Shown here piece by piece: positions 7,307-15,402 of a stretch of DNA of 64,000 nucleotides; position 1 is the stretch's first letter, and each line of letters begins with the position of its first letter. Location of the stretch: assembly GCF_014204945.1 (NCBI RefSeq), contig NZ_JACHMN010000003.1, forward strand, positions 1,178,001 through 1,242,000. Reading direction: 5' to 3'. Source of the DNA: Allocatelliglobosispora scoriae (GTDB lineage: Bacteria; Actinomycetota; Actinomycetes; Mycobacteriales; Micromonosporaceae). A model generated the notes under the pieces. That model was not told where the DNA came from. It ran no database searches and saw nothing but the letters and a program-made list of their open reading frames with translations. The position numbers and the translations under genes are program-made.

Positions 7307-9457
7307 TCACGCGTGGTGGGCCGCTTTCGCCTGGTCGGCGAGGTGGCCCGGCATCGGGTCGTAGCGCAGGAAGGCGCGGCGGAAGGTCCCCGCACCGGCC
7401 GTCATCGACCGCAGCTCGATCAGGTAGCGCAGCAGCTCCGTCGCGGGCACCTCGGCCCGCACGACGGTCCGCTCGCCGCCGTCGGACTCCGAGCCCAGCA
7501 CCCTGCCGCGCCGTCCGGACAGGTCGCTCATCACCGCACCGACGTAGTTGTCGGGCACCGTGATCGTCACCTCGTCGACCGGCTCCAGCAGGGTCACCGT
7601 GCCGTGCTCGGCCGCGTCGCGCAGCGCCAGCGAGCCCGCCGTCTGGAACGCCGCGTCCGAGGAGTCCACGCTGTGCGCCTTGCCGTCGACGAGGGTCACC
7701 CGCAGGTCCACCACGGGATACCCGGCGACGATGCCCTTGCCCGCCTGCGCCCGCACGCCCTTCTCGACGCTGGGGATGAGGTTGTGCGGCACCGCCCCGC
7801 CGACGACCCTGTCCTGGAATTCGAAGCCGGCGCCGCGGGGGAGCGGTTCGACGATGATGTCGCAGACGGCGTACTGGCCGTGGCCGCCGGACTGCTTGAC
7901 GTGGCGGCCGTGGCCGTTGGCGTCGGCGGCGAAGGTCTCCCGCAGGGCGACCCGGACCGGTTCGGTGGCGAGCTCGACACCGCCTGCGCGGAGCCGGTCG
8001 AGCACCACCTCGGCGTGCGCCTCACCCATGCACCAGAGCACCAGCTGGTGGGTCTCCGGGTTGCGCTCCATCCGCAGCGTCGGGTCGCCCGCCGTGAGCC
8101 GGGCCAGGTTCTTGGCGAGCGCGTCCTCGTCGGCCCGCGTCCTCGGCACGACCGCGACCGGCAGCAGCGGCTCGGGCATCGCCCACGGCGCCATCAGCAG
8201 CGGCGACTCCTTCGCGGAGATCGTGTCGCCGGTCTCCGCCGACGGCGACTTGGTGATGGCGCAGATGTCGCCGGCGAAGCAGAGGTTCACCTCGCGCAGG
8301 CTGGTGCCGAGCGGCGAGAAGAGGTGCGCCACGCGCTCGTCGGCGTCGTGGTCGGCGTGGCCCCGGTCGCTCCGCCCGTGCCCGGCGATGTGCACCGCGG
8401 TCTCCGGCCGCAGCGTGCCCGAGAAGACCCGGACCAGCGACACCCGCCCCACGTAGGGGTCGATCGTCGTCTTGACCACCTCGGCGACGAGCGGGCCGTC
8501 CGGATCGCACTCGATCGCCTCGCGCGGGTGCCCGGCGAGGTCGGTGACGGCGGGCAGCGGGTGCTCCAGCGGCGTCGGGAAGGCCGAGGTGAGCACCTCC
8601 AGCAGCACGTCGAGCCCGACCCCGGTGGTCGCGCAGACCGGCACCACGGGGTAGAAGTGCCCCCGTGCGACCGCCTTCTCCAGGTCGTCGACGATCGTCG
8701 CGAGGTCGATGAGGTCGCCGTCGAGGTAGCGGTCCATCAGCGTCTCGTCCTCGCTCTCGGCGATGATCGCCTCGATGAGCTCGTTGCGCGCCTCGTCGAT
8801 CGCGGGCAGGTGCTCGGCGTCCGCTTCGCGTACCACGCCGGGGTGGCCGTCGCTGTAGTCGTGGACCCGCTGCGTGATCAGCCCGATCAGCCCGGCGACC
8901 GAGACGCCGTCGTCGCCGTGCATCGGCAGGTAGAGCGGCATCACGCCGTCGCCGAAGACCCGCTGGCAGAGCGCCACGGCCTCGTCGAAGTCGGCCCGGG
9001 GATGGTCCAGCCGGGCCACGGCGACCGCGCGGGGCATCCCCACGGCGGCGCACTCCTCCCACAGCGCCACGGTCGCCGCGTCCATCGGCTCGCCCGCGCT
9101 CACGACGAAGAGCGCCGTGTCCGCCGCCCGCAGCCCGGCTCGCAGCTCGCCGGTGAAGTCGGCGTAACCGGGGGTGTCCAGCAGGTTCACCTTGACGCCG
9201 TCGTGCAGCAGCGGCGCGCACGCCACCGCCACCGAGCGCTGCTGCTTCACCGCTGCCGGGTCCGCGTCGCAGACCGTCGAGCCCTCCGCCACCGAGCCCG
9301 GCCGGGTGATCACGCCCGAGGCCGCCAGCAGCGCCTCGACCAGCGTCGTCTTGCCCGCCCCCGAGTGCCCGACGAGCACCACGTTGCGTACGCCGTCCGG
9401 CCCCGCCACCACCGGCACCGGCCCGGTGAGCCCTCTATCGCCCTGCTTGCCTGCCAT
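7307..9457 (-). CDS. EF-G-like translational GTPase (EF-G2 type)
   Basis: A 716-residue paralogue of elongation factor G of the actinobacterial EF-G2/FusA2 type, whose cellular role is not settled. G1 is GHSGAGKTT (residues 30-38) and G3 is DTPGYADF. G4 is ARLD, where canonical EF-G has NKxD, and the switch I tail reads RSVAV, where EF-G has RGITI. EF-G domains II-V follow, including GMGEAHAEVVLDRL-like (CMGEAHAEV) and GRRGRVLG near the C-terminus. The start was placed at ATG 9457 because AGGAGG lies 12 nt upstream; the frame remains open for a further 22 codons. It stands alone, divergent from pgsA across a 330-nt gap. Confidence 0.9.
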   Translation of the reverse strand: MAGKQGDRGLTGPVPVVAGPDGVRNVVLVGHSGAGKTTLVEALLAASGVITRPGSVAEGSTVCDADPAAVKQQRSVAVACAPLLHDGVKVNLLDTPGYADFTGELRAGLRAADTALFVVSAGEPMDAATVALWEECAAVGMPRAVAVARLDHPRADFDEAVALCQRVFGDGVMPLYLPMHGDDGVSVAGLIGLITQRVHDYSDGHPGVVREADAEHLPAIDEARNELIEAIIAESEDETLMDRYLDGDLIDLATIVDDLEKAVARGHFYPVVPVCATTGVGLDVLLEVLTSAFPTPLEHPLPAVTDLAGHPREAIECDPDGPLVAEVVKTTIDPYVGRVSLVRVFSGTLRPETAVHIAGHGRSDRGHADHDADERVAHLFSPLGTSLREVNLCFAGDICAITKSPSAETGDTISAKESPLLMAPWAMPEPLLPVAVVPRTRADEDALAKNLARLTAGDPTLRMERNPETHQLVLWCMGEAHAEVVLDRLRAGGVELATEPVRVALRETFAADANGHGRHVKQSGGHGQYAVCDIIVEPLPRGAGFEFQDRVVGGAVPHNLIPSVEKGVRAQAGKGIVAGYPVVDLRVTLVDGKAHSVDSSDAAFQTAGSLALRDAAEHGTVTLLEPVDEVTITVPDNYVGAVMSDLSGRRGRVLGSESDGGERTVVRAEVPATELLRYLIELRSMTAGAGTFRRAFLRYDPMPGHLADQAKAAHHA

Positions 9458-9791
9458 GTCTCCCAACCTCCTGGACCTGGGTCGATGCGGACAGATGTGC
9501 GCTACCTCACACCGATCCCACACCCGATACCCTCACAAAACAACCCCAACAAGAGGCCGACCGCCACACCACTCACATCGCCCGAGCGGCACGACACCAC
9601 CACGACACCAGAGGACCAAACCGTCCAAGGCGACCGTCGAGCGTCATTGCGGGGAGAAGCCTAGACCGCCCGCGGCGGTGTGGGGCCGGGAACGACCCGC
9701 GGCGGGATCGAGCCTGACCGCCCAGAGCGGGTCGTTCCCGGCCCCACACCGCTCACCCCGCGAAACAACGAGCCACTAAGGTGAGATGCCT
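9458..9791. other. Divergent intergenic region, EF-G2 / pgsA
   Basis: A 334-nt stretch without a gene. The first 200 nt is unusually rich in C and A on the + strand and holds the EF-G2 ribosome-binding site; the rest holds a large perfect hairpin (9675-9752). No convincing -35/-10 pair for pgsA was found; I see nothing else in it. Confidence 0.6.
9675..9752. repeat. 26-bp perfect inverted repeat
   Basis: Arms 9675-9700 and 9727-9752 are exact reverse complements over 26 bp, separated by 26 nt. The inner core contains GAACGACCC, which recurs in the 44036-44108 hairpin. It lies 40 nt before pgsA between divergent genes, a place where a terminator is not expected. Confidence 0.9.
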
Positions 9792-10385
9792 ATGGCGAAG
9801 ATCTTCAGCGTCTCCATCAAAGCCGCCACCGCGAAGCTTCTCGACCCCATCGGGCGAGCCCTCCTCCGCGTCGGCGTCTCCCCCAACGCCGTCACGGTCG
9901 CGGGCACCATCGGCGTCCTGGCCGGTTCCTATGTGGCGGCGCGGGGCCACCTCGTCTGGGCCGTCGTCGTCGTCACCCTCAGCGCCCTCACCGACGTCAT
10001 GGACGGCTCCATGGCGCGCCTGCGGGGCACGTCGAGCAGGTTCGGCGCGGTGCTCGACTCGACGATGGACCGGGTCGCCGACGGCGCCGTCTTCGTCGGC
10101 CTCGCCTACCTCTACCGCGACGAGGTGCCGACCTTCCTCGCCGTCATGGTCTGCCTCGTCGCCGGTCAGGTCGTCTCCTACGTGAAGGCCCGGGCGGAAG
10201 GCCTCGGCATGTCGTGCAACGTGGGGCTCGTCGAGCGGGCCGAACGCCTCATCCTGGTGGGCGTGGGTGCACTCATGACCGGCTTCGGCCTCGCCTGGGG
10301 CCTGCCGGCCGCGCTCTGGGTGCTCGCCGCCGGGTCGATCTTCACCGTCTTCCAGCGCATGTGGCACGTGAGCAGGCAGGCATGA
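9792..10385 (+). CDS. pgsA: Phosphatidylinositol phosphate synthase (CDP-alcohol phosphatidyltransferase)
   Basis: Joins CDP-diacylglycerol to inositol phosphate at the inner membrane, the first step toward PI and PI-mannosides. The 197-residue protein holds the complete family signature DVMDGSMARLRG...FGAVLDSTMDR, i.e. D-x2-D-G-x2-A-R-x8-G-x3-D-x3-D, near residues 67-95, and about six hydrophobic helices. Sequence and gene order match mycobacterial PgsA1. ATG 9792 was preferred to ATG 9786 because AAGGTGAG (9777-9784) is 7 nt from it but only 1 nt from the other. The stop overlaps the next start (ATGA). Confidence 0.92.
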   Translation: MAKIFSVSIKAATAKLLDPIGRALLRVGVSPNAVTVAGTIGVLAGSYVAARGHLVWAVVVVTLSALTDVMDGSMARLRGTSSRFGAVLDSTMDRVADGAVFVGLAYLYRDEVPTFLAVMVCLVAGQVVSYVKARAEGLGMSCNVGLVERAERLILVGVGALMTGFGLAWGLPAALWVLAAGSIFTVFQRMWHVSRQA

Positions 10386-11254
10386 AGGACCGCCTGGTCG
10401 AAGGTGGGTACGCAGCCGGGTGGCGCCTGATCCGCGTCCTGCCCAAGCGGGTCTCCTGGGCGGCGTTCCGGACCGGTGCCGACCGGGCCGCCCGCAAGCG
10501 CGGCCCCGGGATCCAGCGGCTGCACCGCAACCTGAGCACCGTGCTCGGCGCCGACGCCTCCGACGAGCTGATCCGGCAGGCGGTGCGCTCCTACGCCCGC
10601 TACTGGCTGGAGGCCTTCCGCCTGCCGTCGCTGAGCACCGACCAGATCCGGGCCGGTTTCCGCCTCGACGGCTGGGAGCTGCTGCGCGACGCCCACGAGG
10701 CGGGCACCGGTGCCGTGGTGGCGCTGCCGCACTCCGGCAACTGGGACGCGGCCGGTGCCTGGGTCTCGGCCCAGGGCATCCCGATCACCACGGTCGCCGA
10801 GCGCCTCAAGCCGGAGGGGCTCTACCAGCGCTTCGTCGCCTTCCGGGAGAGCCTCGGCATGCGGATCGTCCCGCTGACCGGCGGTTCGCAGCCGATCATG
10901 GAGGTGCTGGAGGAGGCGTTGCGCGCCGCGCACATCGTGCCGCTGCTCGCCGACCGCGACCTCTCGGCCCGGGGCATCGAGGTCACCTTCTTCGGCGGCC
11001 GGACCAGGATGCCGGCGGGCCCGGCGTTCCTCGCGATCCGCACCGGTGCGCCGCTCTTCGTCGTCTCCCTCTGGTACGACGGAGAACTTCCCGTGGGCCG
11101 CGTGCACGGTCCCCTGACGGTGCCGGCCGCCTCGGCGGGGCCGCTCGACGTGCGAGTCCGCCAGGTGACCCAGATGATCGCCGACGAGCTGCAGGCGGGC
11201 ATCGCCGAGCACCCGGCCGACTGGCACATGCTGCAGAAGATGTGGCTGAGGTAA
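10382..11254 (+). CDS. Phosphatidylinositol mannoside acyltransferase
   Basis: Acylates the mannose of PI-mannosides on the cytoplasmic face of the membrane, by homology to mycobacterial PatA (Rv2611c) and the LpxL/HtrB acyltransferase family. The 290-residue protein shows ALPHSGNWDAAG, the family H-x4-D active-site motif (H near residue 119, D near 124), then PLLADRDLSARGIEVTFFGGR and MPAGPAFLAIRTGAPLF. It overlaps pgsA by 4 nt and is followed 10 nt later by pimA, so the three are translated from one message. Confidence 0.93.
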   Translation: MKDRLVEGGYAAGWRLIRVLPKRVSWAAFRTGADRAARKRGPGIQRLHRNLSTVLGADASDELIRQAVRSYARYWLEAFRLPSLSTDQIRAGFRLDGWELLRDAHEAGTGAVVALPHSGNWDAAGAWVSAQGIPITTVAERLKPEGLYQRFVAFRESLGMRIVPLTGGSQPIMEVLEEALRAAHIVPLLADRDLSARGIEVTFFGGRTRMPAGPAFLAIRTGAPLFVVSLWYDGELPVGRVHGPLTVPAASAGPLDVRVRQVTQMIADELQAGIAEHPADWHMLQKMWLR

Positions 11255-11264
11255 GGGGCCGGGT

Positions 11265-12386
11265 ATGCGGATCGGGATCGTCTGCCCCTACTCCCTGGAC
11301 GTGCCCGGCGGAGTCCAGTTCCACGTCCGCGACCTCGCGGAGACCCTGATCGGGATGGGCCACGAGGTGAGCGTGCTCGCCCCGGCCGACGAGGACGCGG
11401 AGCTTCCCTCCTACGTCGTCTCGGCGGGGCGGGCGGTCGCCGTCCCCTACAACGGCTCGGTGGCCCGCCTCTCCTTCGGCCCGATCTCGCTGGCCCGGGT
11501 CCGCCGCTGGCTCTCCAACGGCCGCTTCGACGTGCTGCACGTGCACGAACCCGTCTCGCCGAGCCTCTCCCTGCTCGCCGTGCTGTCGGCCCGGGGCCCG
11601 GTCGTCGCGACCTTCCACACGGCGATGACGAGGTCCAAGGCGATGGCGGCGGGCAAGGGCATGCTGCAGCTCGTGCTGGAGCGGATCACCGGCCGCATCG
11701 CGGTGAGCGCGCTCGCCCGCAAGGTGCAGGTGGAGCACCTGGGCGGCGGCGCGGTGGAGATCCCCAACGGGGTGGCGGTGGCGAAGTTCGCCCACGCCGA
11801 ACCGCTGCCGGGCTGGCCGGGCAAGGGCGGCGCGATCGGCTTCCTGGGCCGCTTCACCGAGTCCCGCAAGGGCTTCCCGATCCTCGTCGACGCCGTCACG
11901 AAGCTGCTGCCCGACTACCCCGACCTGCGGCTGCTGCTGGCCGGGCCGAGCGATCTCGCCGAGGTCGACATCCCGGACGACGTGGCGGAGCGGCTCACCT
12001 TCCTCGGCAAGGTCAGCGAGGAGGACAAGGCCCGCATGCTGCGCAGCGTCGACATCTACGTCGCGCCCAACACCGGCGGTGAGTCCTTCGGGATGATCCT
12101 GACCGAGGCGATGGCGGCCGGGGTGGCGGTCGTCGCGAGCGACCTCGACGCGTTCCGCCGGGTGCTCGACGGCGGCCGGGCCGGAGCGCTGTTCCCCAAC
12201 GGGGACGCAGGTGCCCTCGCCAAGACCCTGGCGAGCCTGCTCGACGATCCGACGCGCCGTGCTGAGCTGCGGGAACGCGCCGCCGAGGTGATCGGCCTCT
12301 ACGACTGGCCGGTGGTCGCGTCCCGCGTACTGGAGGTCTATTCGTCCGCGATCGACGCGACCCCGGGGACCGTCGTGGCCGAATAG
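11265..12386 (+). CDS. pimA: Phosphatidylinositol alpha-mannosyltransferase
   Basis: Transfers the first mannose from GDP-mannose to PI, committing it to PIM synthesis. The 373-residue GT4 (GT-B fold) protein begins MRIGIVCPYSLDVPGGVQFH, with the PGGVQ acceptor-loop seen in PimA, then HVHEPVSPS, GRFTESRKGFPIL, and the C-terminal EX7E region (NTGGESFGMILTEAMAAG). Length matches mycobacterial PimA. The 10-nt gap and GGGGCCGG leader indicate co-transcription with the acyltransferase. Confidence 0.95.
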   Translation: MRIGIVCPYSLDVPGGVQFHVRDLAETLIGMGHEVSVLAPADEDAELPSYVVSAGRAVAVPYNGSVARLSFGPISLARVRRWLSNGRFDVLHVHEPVSPSLSLLAVLSARGPVVATFHTAMTRSKAMAAGKGMLQLVLERITGRIAVSALARKVQVEHLGGGAVEIPNGVAVAKFAHAEPLPGWPGKGGAIGFLGRFTESRKGFPILVDAVTKLLPDYPDLRLLLAGPSDLAEVDIPDDVAERLTFLGKVSEEDKARMLRSVDIYVAPNTGGESFGMILTEAMAAGVAVVASDLDAFRRVLDGGRAGALFPNGDAGALAKTLASLLDDPTRRAELRERAAEVIGLYDWPVVASRVLEVYSSAIDATPGTVVAE

Positions 12387-12443
12387 CGGCCCGCCATTGG
12401 CCCGTTTCGGTGCCTCGGGACCGTGGGCGGGCAGGTGGGCCGA

Positions 12444-12449
12444 TAGCAT
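12444..12449 (+). promoter_or_regulatory. -10 box for a leaderless transcript
   Basis: TAGCAT ends 7 nt before GTG 12457, the spacing at which the start codon would be the first transcribed triplet. No ribosome-binding site precedes the gene. Confidence 0.45.
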
Positions 12450-12456
12450 CGCGCCC

Positions 12457-12912
12457 GTGGGATGGGTCGTGAGCGTGGTGGTCGCGGTGGTGCTGGTGGG
12501 CACCTACGTGACCTGGCTGGCGACCCGGATCGACCGGCTGCACCAGCGGGCCCACGCGGCGCGGGGAGCGCTCGACGCCCAGCTCATGCGGCGTGCGGCG
12601 GCGGCGGCGGTGCTCGCCGAGGAGCGCGAGGTCGGCCCGCTCTACCCGCTGGCCCGGGCGGCTCTCGACGCCACCGAGGAGCGTGAGGCGGCCGAGAACG
12701 ACCTCACCCATTACCTGCGCAAACTCGACGCCGATCCGGCGGACGGCCTGGTCGACGCGGTGGTCTCGGCCGAGCGGCGGGTCCGGCTCGCGCGGCAGGT
12801 CCACACGGACTCGGTCCGCGACGCGCTCACGCTCAGAGAACATCATCTGGTACGCCTGCTCCGGCTCACCAGACGCCACCCGCGCCCGGTCTACTTCGAC
12901 ATTGATCTGTGA
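12457..12912 (+). CDS. Conserved hypothetical membrane-anchored protein
   Basis: I do not recognise a named family with confidence. The 151-residue protein has one N-terminal transmembrane helix (residues 3-22, VVSVVVAVVLVGTYVTWLAT) followed by charged helical sequence rich in Ala, Arg and Glu (RAHAARGALDAQLMRRAAAAAVLAEERE), then an acidic/basic tail. The TM-plus-helical-bundle layout resembles LemA proteins. It sits directly after pimA; in mycobacteria the gene at this place encodes a Nudix-type membrane protein, which this is not (no Nudix box). GTG 12457 was chosen because of the -10 box 7 nt upstream. Confidence 0.7.
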   Translation: MGWVVSVVVAVVLVGTYVTWLATRIDRLHQRAHAARGALDAQLMRRAAAAAVLAEEREVGPLYPLARAALDATEEREAAENDLTHYLRKLDADPADGLVDAVVSAERRVRLARQVHTDSVRDALTLREHHLVRLLRLTRRHPRPVYFDIDL

Positions 12913-12923
12913 CTCAGGTCACA
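12908..12923. promoter_or_regulatory. CRP/FNR-type operator upstream of pdxS
   Basis: TGTGACTCAGGTCACA is a perfect TGTGA-N6-TCACA palindrome. It overlaps the stop codon of the preceding gene and is centred about 110 nt before the pdxS ATG. Actinobacterial CRP proteins bind this consensus; control of pdxST by it is inferred. Confidence 0.5.
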
Positions 12924-13024
12924 TCGGGTGCCACGGACCGATGATTGGCCGTCGAGTCCGAGCAGCCCGGCCTCATAAAATTGGACCGCTTCAGTCTGAG
13001 TGATCAAGTATCGAGGAGTGGACA

Positions 13025-13915
13025 ATGTCGGAGGCAGTCGTCGGCACGTCGCGCGTCAAGCGGGGCATGGCCGAGCAGCTTAAGGGCGGCGTGATCATGG
13101 ATGTGGTCACCGCCGAGCAGGCGAAGATCGCCGAGGATGCCGGTGCCGTCGCGGTGATGGCGCTGGAGCGGGTGCCGGCCGACATCCGCGCCCAGGGCGG
13201 CGTCTCGCGGATGTCCGACCCCGACATGATCGAGAGCATCATCGCCGCCGTGTCGATCCCGGTGATGGCGAAGGCGCGGATCGGCCACTTCGTCGAGGCG
13301 CAGGTGCTCCAGTCCCTCGGCGTGGACTACGTCGACGAGTCGGAGGTCCTGACCCCGGCCGACTTCGCGAACCACATCGACAAGTGGGCGTTCACGGTGC
13401 CGTTCGTCTGCGGTGCGACCAACCTGGGCGAGGCGCTGCGCCGGATCACCGAGGGCGCGGCGATGATCCGTTCCAAGGGTGAGGCCGGCACCGGCGACGT
13501 CTCCAACGCCACCACCCACATGCGCAAGATCCGGGCCGAGATCAAGCGGCTGACCTCGCTCCCCGCCGACGAGCTCTACGTCGCGGCCAAGGAGCTGCAG
13601 GCGCCCTATGAGCTGGTCAAGGAGATCGCCGAGACCGGCAAGCTCCCGGTGGTGCTCTTCACCGCCGGCGGCATCGCCACCCCCGCCGACGCCGCGATGA
13701 TGATGCAGCTCGGCGCCGAGGGCGTCTTCGTCGGCTCGGGCATCTTCAAGTCGGGCAACCCGGAGCAGCGGGCCGCCGCGATCGTCAAGGCGACGACGTT
13801 CTTCGACGACCCGGACGTGATCGCGAAGGTCTCCCGCGGTCTCGGCGAGGCGATGGTCGGCATCAACGTCGAGGAGCTGGCACAGCCGCACCGCCTCTCC
13901 GAGCGGGGCTGGTGA
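13025..13915 (+). CDS. pdxS: Pyridoxal 5'-phosphate synthase, PdxS subunit
   Basis: Builds PLP from ribose 5-phosphate, glyceraldehyde 3-phosphate and ammonia delivered by PdxT, in a 12+12 complex. The 296-residue beta/alpha barrel keeps D26 (GGVIMDVV), catalytic K83 (MAKARIG) and K151 ([12 protein letters not shown]), equivalent to Lys81 and Lys149 of the Bacillus enzyme, and the phosphate site [15 protein letters not shown] 13025 follows GAGGAGTGGACA. A 112-nt promoter region carries a CRP-type site at 12908-12923 and AT-rich sequence (CATAAAATTGGACC) that may hold the -35/-10. It overlaps pdxT by 4 nt. Confidence 0.97.
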   Translation: MSEAVVGTSRVKRGMAEQLKGGVIMDVVTAEQAKIAEDAGAVAVMALERVPADIRAQGGVSRMSDPDMIESIIAAVSIPVMAKARIGHFVEAQVLQSLGVDYVDESEVLTPADFANHIDKWAFTVPFVCGATNLGEALRRITEGAAMIRSKGEAGTGDVSNATTHMRKIRAEIKRLTSLPADELYVAAKELQAPYELVKEIAETGKLPVVLFTAGGIATPADAAMMMQLGAEGVFVGSGIFKSGNPEQRAAAIVKATTFFDDPDVIAKVSRGLGEAMVGINVEELAQPHRLSERGW

Positions 13916-14523
13916 GGGTGGGCGACCCGATCATCGGGGTGCTCGCGCTGCAGGGTGACTTTCGCGAGCACCTGACGGCGCTCGCCGAGTGCGACGTCAT
14001 CGCCCGGCCGGTCCGCCGGCCGAGCGAGCTCGATGAGGTGGACGGGCTCGTCATCCCCGGCGGGGAGTCCACCGCGATGAGCAACCTGGCGATCAACTTC
14101 GATCTGATGGACCCGATCTCCGACCGGATCAAGCGCGGCATGCCCGCCTACGGCACCTGCGCCGGCATGATCATGCTGGCGCAGGAGGTCCTCGACGGCC
14201 GGCCCGACCAGCGCTCCTTCGGGGGTCTCGGCATCACCGTCCGGCGCAACGCGTTCGGGCGCCAGGTCGACTCGTTCGAGGCCCCGGTGGAGCTCACCGG
14301 CATCGAGGGCGGCCCGGTCAACGCGGTCTTCATCCGCGCGCCGTGGGTCGAGTCGGTCACCGACGAGGTCGAGGTTATGGGGCGCGTCACCGATGGACCG
14401 GCCGCCGGTAGGATTGTCGCGGTCCGGCAGGGCAACCTGCTGGCCACCTCATTCCACCCGGAACTCACCGGGGATCTGCGGTTGCACCGCCTCTTCGTGG
14501 AGATGGTGCACGCCGCGAGCTGA
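13912..14523 (+). CDS. pdxT: Pyridoxal 5'-phosphate synthase, glutaminase subunit PdxT
   Basis: Hydrolyses glutamine and channels ammonia to PdxS. The 203-residue class I glutamine amidotransferase has [10 protein letters not shown], the oxyanion strand [12 protein letters not shown], nucleophile C83 (YGTCAGMI) and the H182/E184 pair (FHPEL), so the triad is complete. The GTG start overlaps the pdxS stop (GTGA), implying coupled translation and a fixed subunit ratio. Confidence 0.96.
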   Translation: MRVGDPIIGVLALQGDFREHLTALAECDVIARPVRRPSELDEVDGLVIPGGESTAMSNLAINFDLMDPISDRIKRGMPAYGTCAGMIMLAQEVLDGRPDQRSFGGLGITVRRNAFGRQVDSFEAPVELTGIEGGPVNAVFIRAPWVESVTDEVEVMGRVTDGPAAGRIVAVRQGNLLATSFHPELTGDLRLHRLFVEMVHAAS

Positions 14524-14540
14524 AGACGCGGGCGATCACG

Positions 14541-14574
14541 CCGCGGAGCTGCCACCATGGTGGTCGCTCCGCGG
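14541..14574 (+). terminator. Hairpin between pdxT and yebC
   Basis: A 9-bp outer stem (14541-14549 with 14566-14574, CCGCGGAGC/GCTCCGCGG), a 2x2 internal loop and an inner CCACC/GGTGG stem begin 18 nt after the pdxT stop. Likely terminator or attenuator. Confidence 0.5.
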
Positions 14575-14606
14575 TGCGGCGCAAGGATGCACACGACGGA
14601 GGGGTT

Positions 14607-15359
14607 ATGTCCGGCCACTCAAAATGGGCGACGACGAAGCACAAGAAGGCGGCGATCGACGCCAAGCGGGGCAAGATCTTCGCCCGCCTCATCAAGAACA
14701 TCGAGGTGGCGGCCCGCACCGGTGGTGGAGACGTCAGTGGCAACCCCACGCTCTTCGACGCCATCCAGAAGGCGAAGAAGACATCGGTCCCGAACGACAA
14801 CATCGATCGTGCGGTCAAGCGCGGCTCGGGCCTGGAGTCCGGCGGCGCCGACTGGCAGACGATCATGTATGAGGGTTACGGCCCCAACGGCGTCGCGCTC
14901 CTGATCGAGTGCCTGACGGACAACCGCAACCGCGCCGCGACCGAGGTCCGCACCGCCCTGACCCGCAACGGCGGCAACCTCGCCGACGCGGGCTCGGTCT
15001 CCTACCTCTTCACCCGCAAGGGCGTCGTGATCGTCCCCAAGGCCGATCTCACCGAGGACGACGTGCTCGGCGCGGTCCTCGACGCCGGTGCCGAGGAGTG
15101 CAACGACCTGGGCGACTCGTTCGAGGTCATCTCCGCGCCGACGGACCTGGTCGCGGTCCGCACCGCCCTGCAGACGGCCGGCATCGAATACGACTCGGCC
15201 GACTCCAACTTCGTCCCGGCGACGACGATCGAGCTCGACGAGGAGGGCGCCCGCAAGGTGCTCAAGCTCATCGACGTGCTCGACGACTGCGACGACGTGC
15301 AGAACGTGGTGGCCAACTTCGACATCTCCGACGAGGTCATGGAGAAGCTGGACGCCTGA
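14607..15359 (+). CDS. yebC: YebC/PmpR family protein
   Basis: Member of the YebC/TACO1 family, described both as DNA-binding regulators (PmpR) and as factors that help ribosomes translate proline-rich stretches. The 250-residue protein opens [23 protein letters not shown], the family hallmark, and has the normal three-domain length. ATG 14607 follows ACGGAGGGG. Neighbours (pdxT upstream, ruvC further on) match the actinobacterial order pdxST-yebC-ruvCAB, except that about 11 kb of accessory genes is inserted here between yebC and ruvC. Confidence 0.96.
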   Translation: MSGHSKWATTKHKKAAIDAKRGKIFARLIKNIEVAARTGGGDVSGNPTLFDAIQKAKKTSVPNDNIDRAVKRGSGLESGGADWQTIMYEGYGPNGVALLIECLTDNRNRAATEVRTALTRNGGNLADAGSVSYLFTRKGVVIVPKADLTEDDVLGAVLDAGAEECNDLGDSFEVISAPTDLVAVRTALQTAGIEYDSADSNFVPATTIELDEEGARKVLKLIDVLDDCDDVQNVVANFDISDEVMEKLDA

Positions 15360-15365
15360 CGTCGA

Positions 15366-15398
15366 CATGGGACCAACTCTTGAGGAGTTGGTCCCATG
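15366..15398. terminator. Bidirectional hairpin yebC / MFS
   Basis: Perfect 14-bp stem (15366-15379 with 15385-15398; inner part CCAACTC/GAGTTGG) with loop TTGAG, between convergent genes. The CAACTC/GAGTTG inner stem recurs at 52662 and 53722. Confidence 0.75.
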
Positions 15399-15402
15399 AG
15401 TC

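Noticed and set aside
7313-9664. 783-residue open frame on the plus strand across the EF-G2 gene
   Set aside because: Shadow of the minus-strand GTPase; the product is Arg/His/Gly-rich with no domain.
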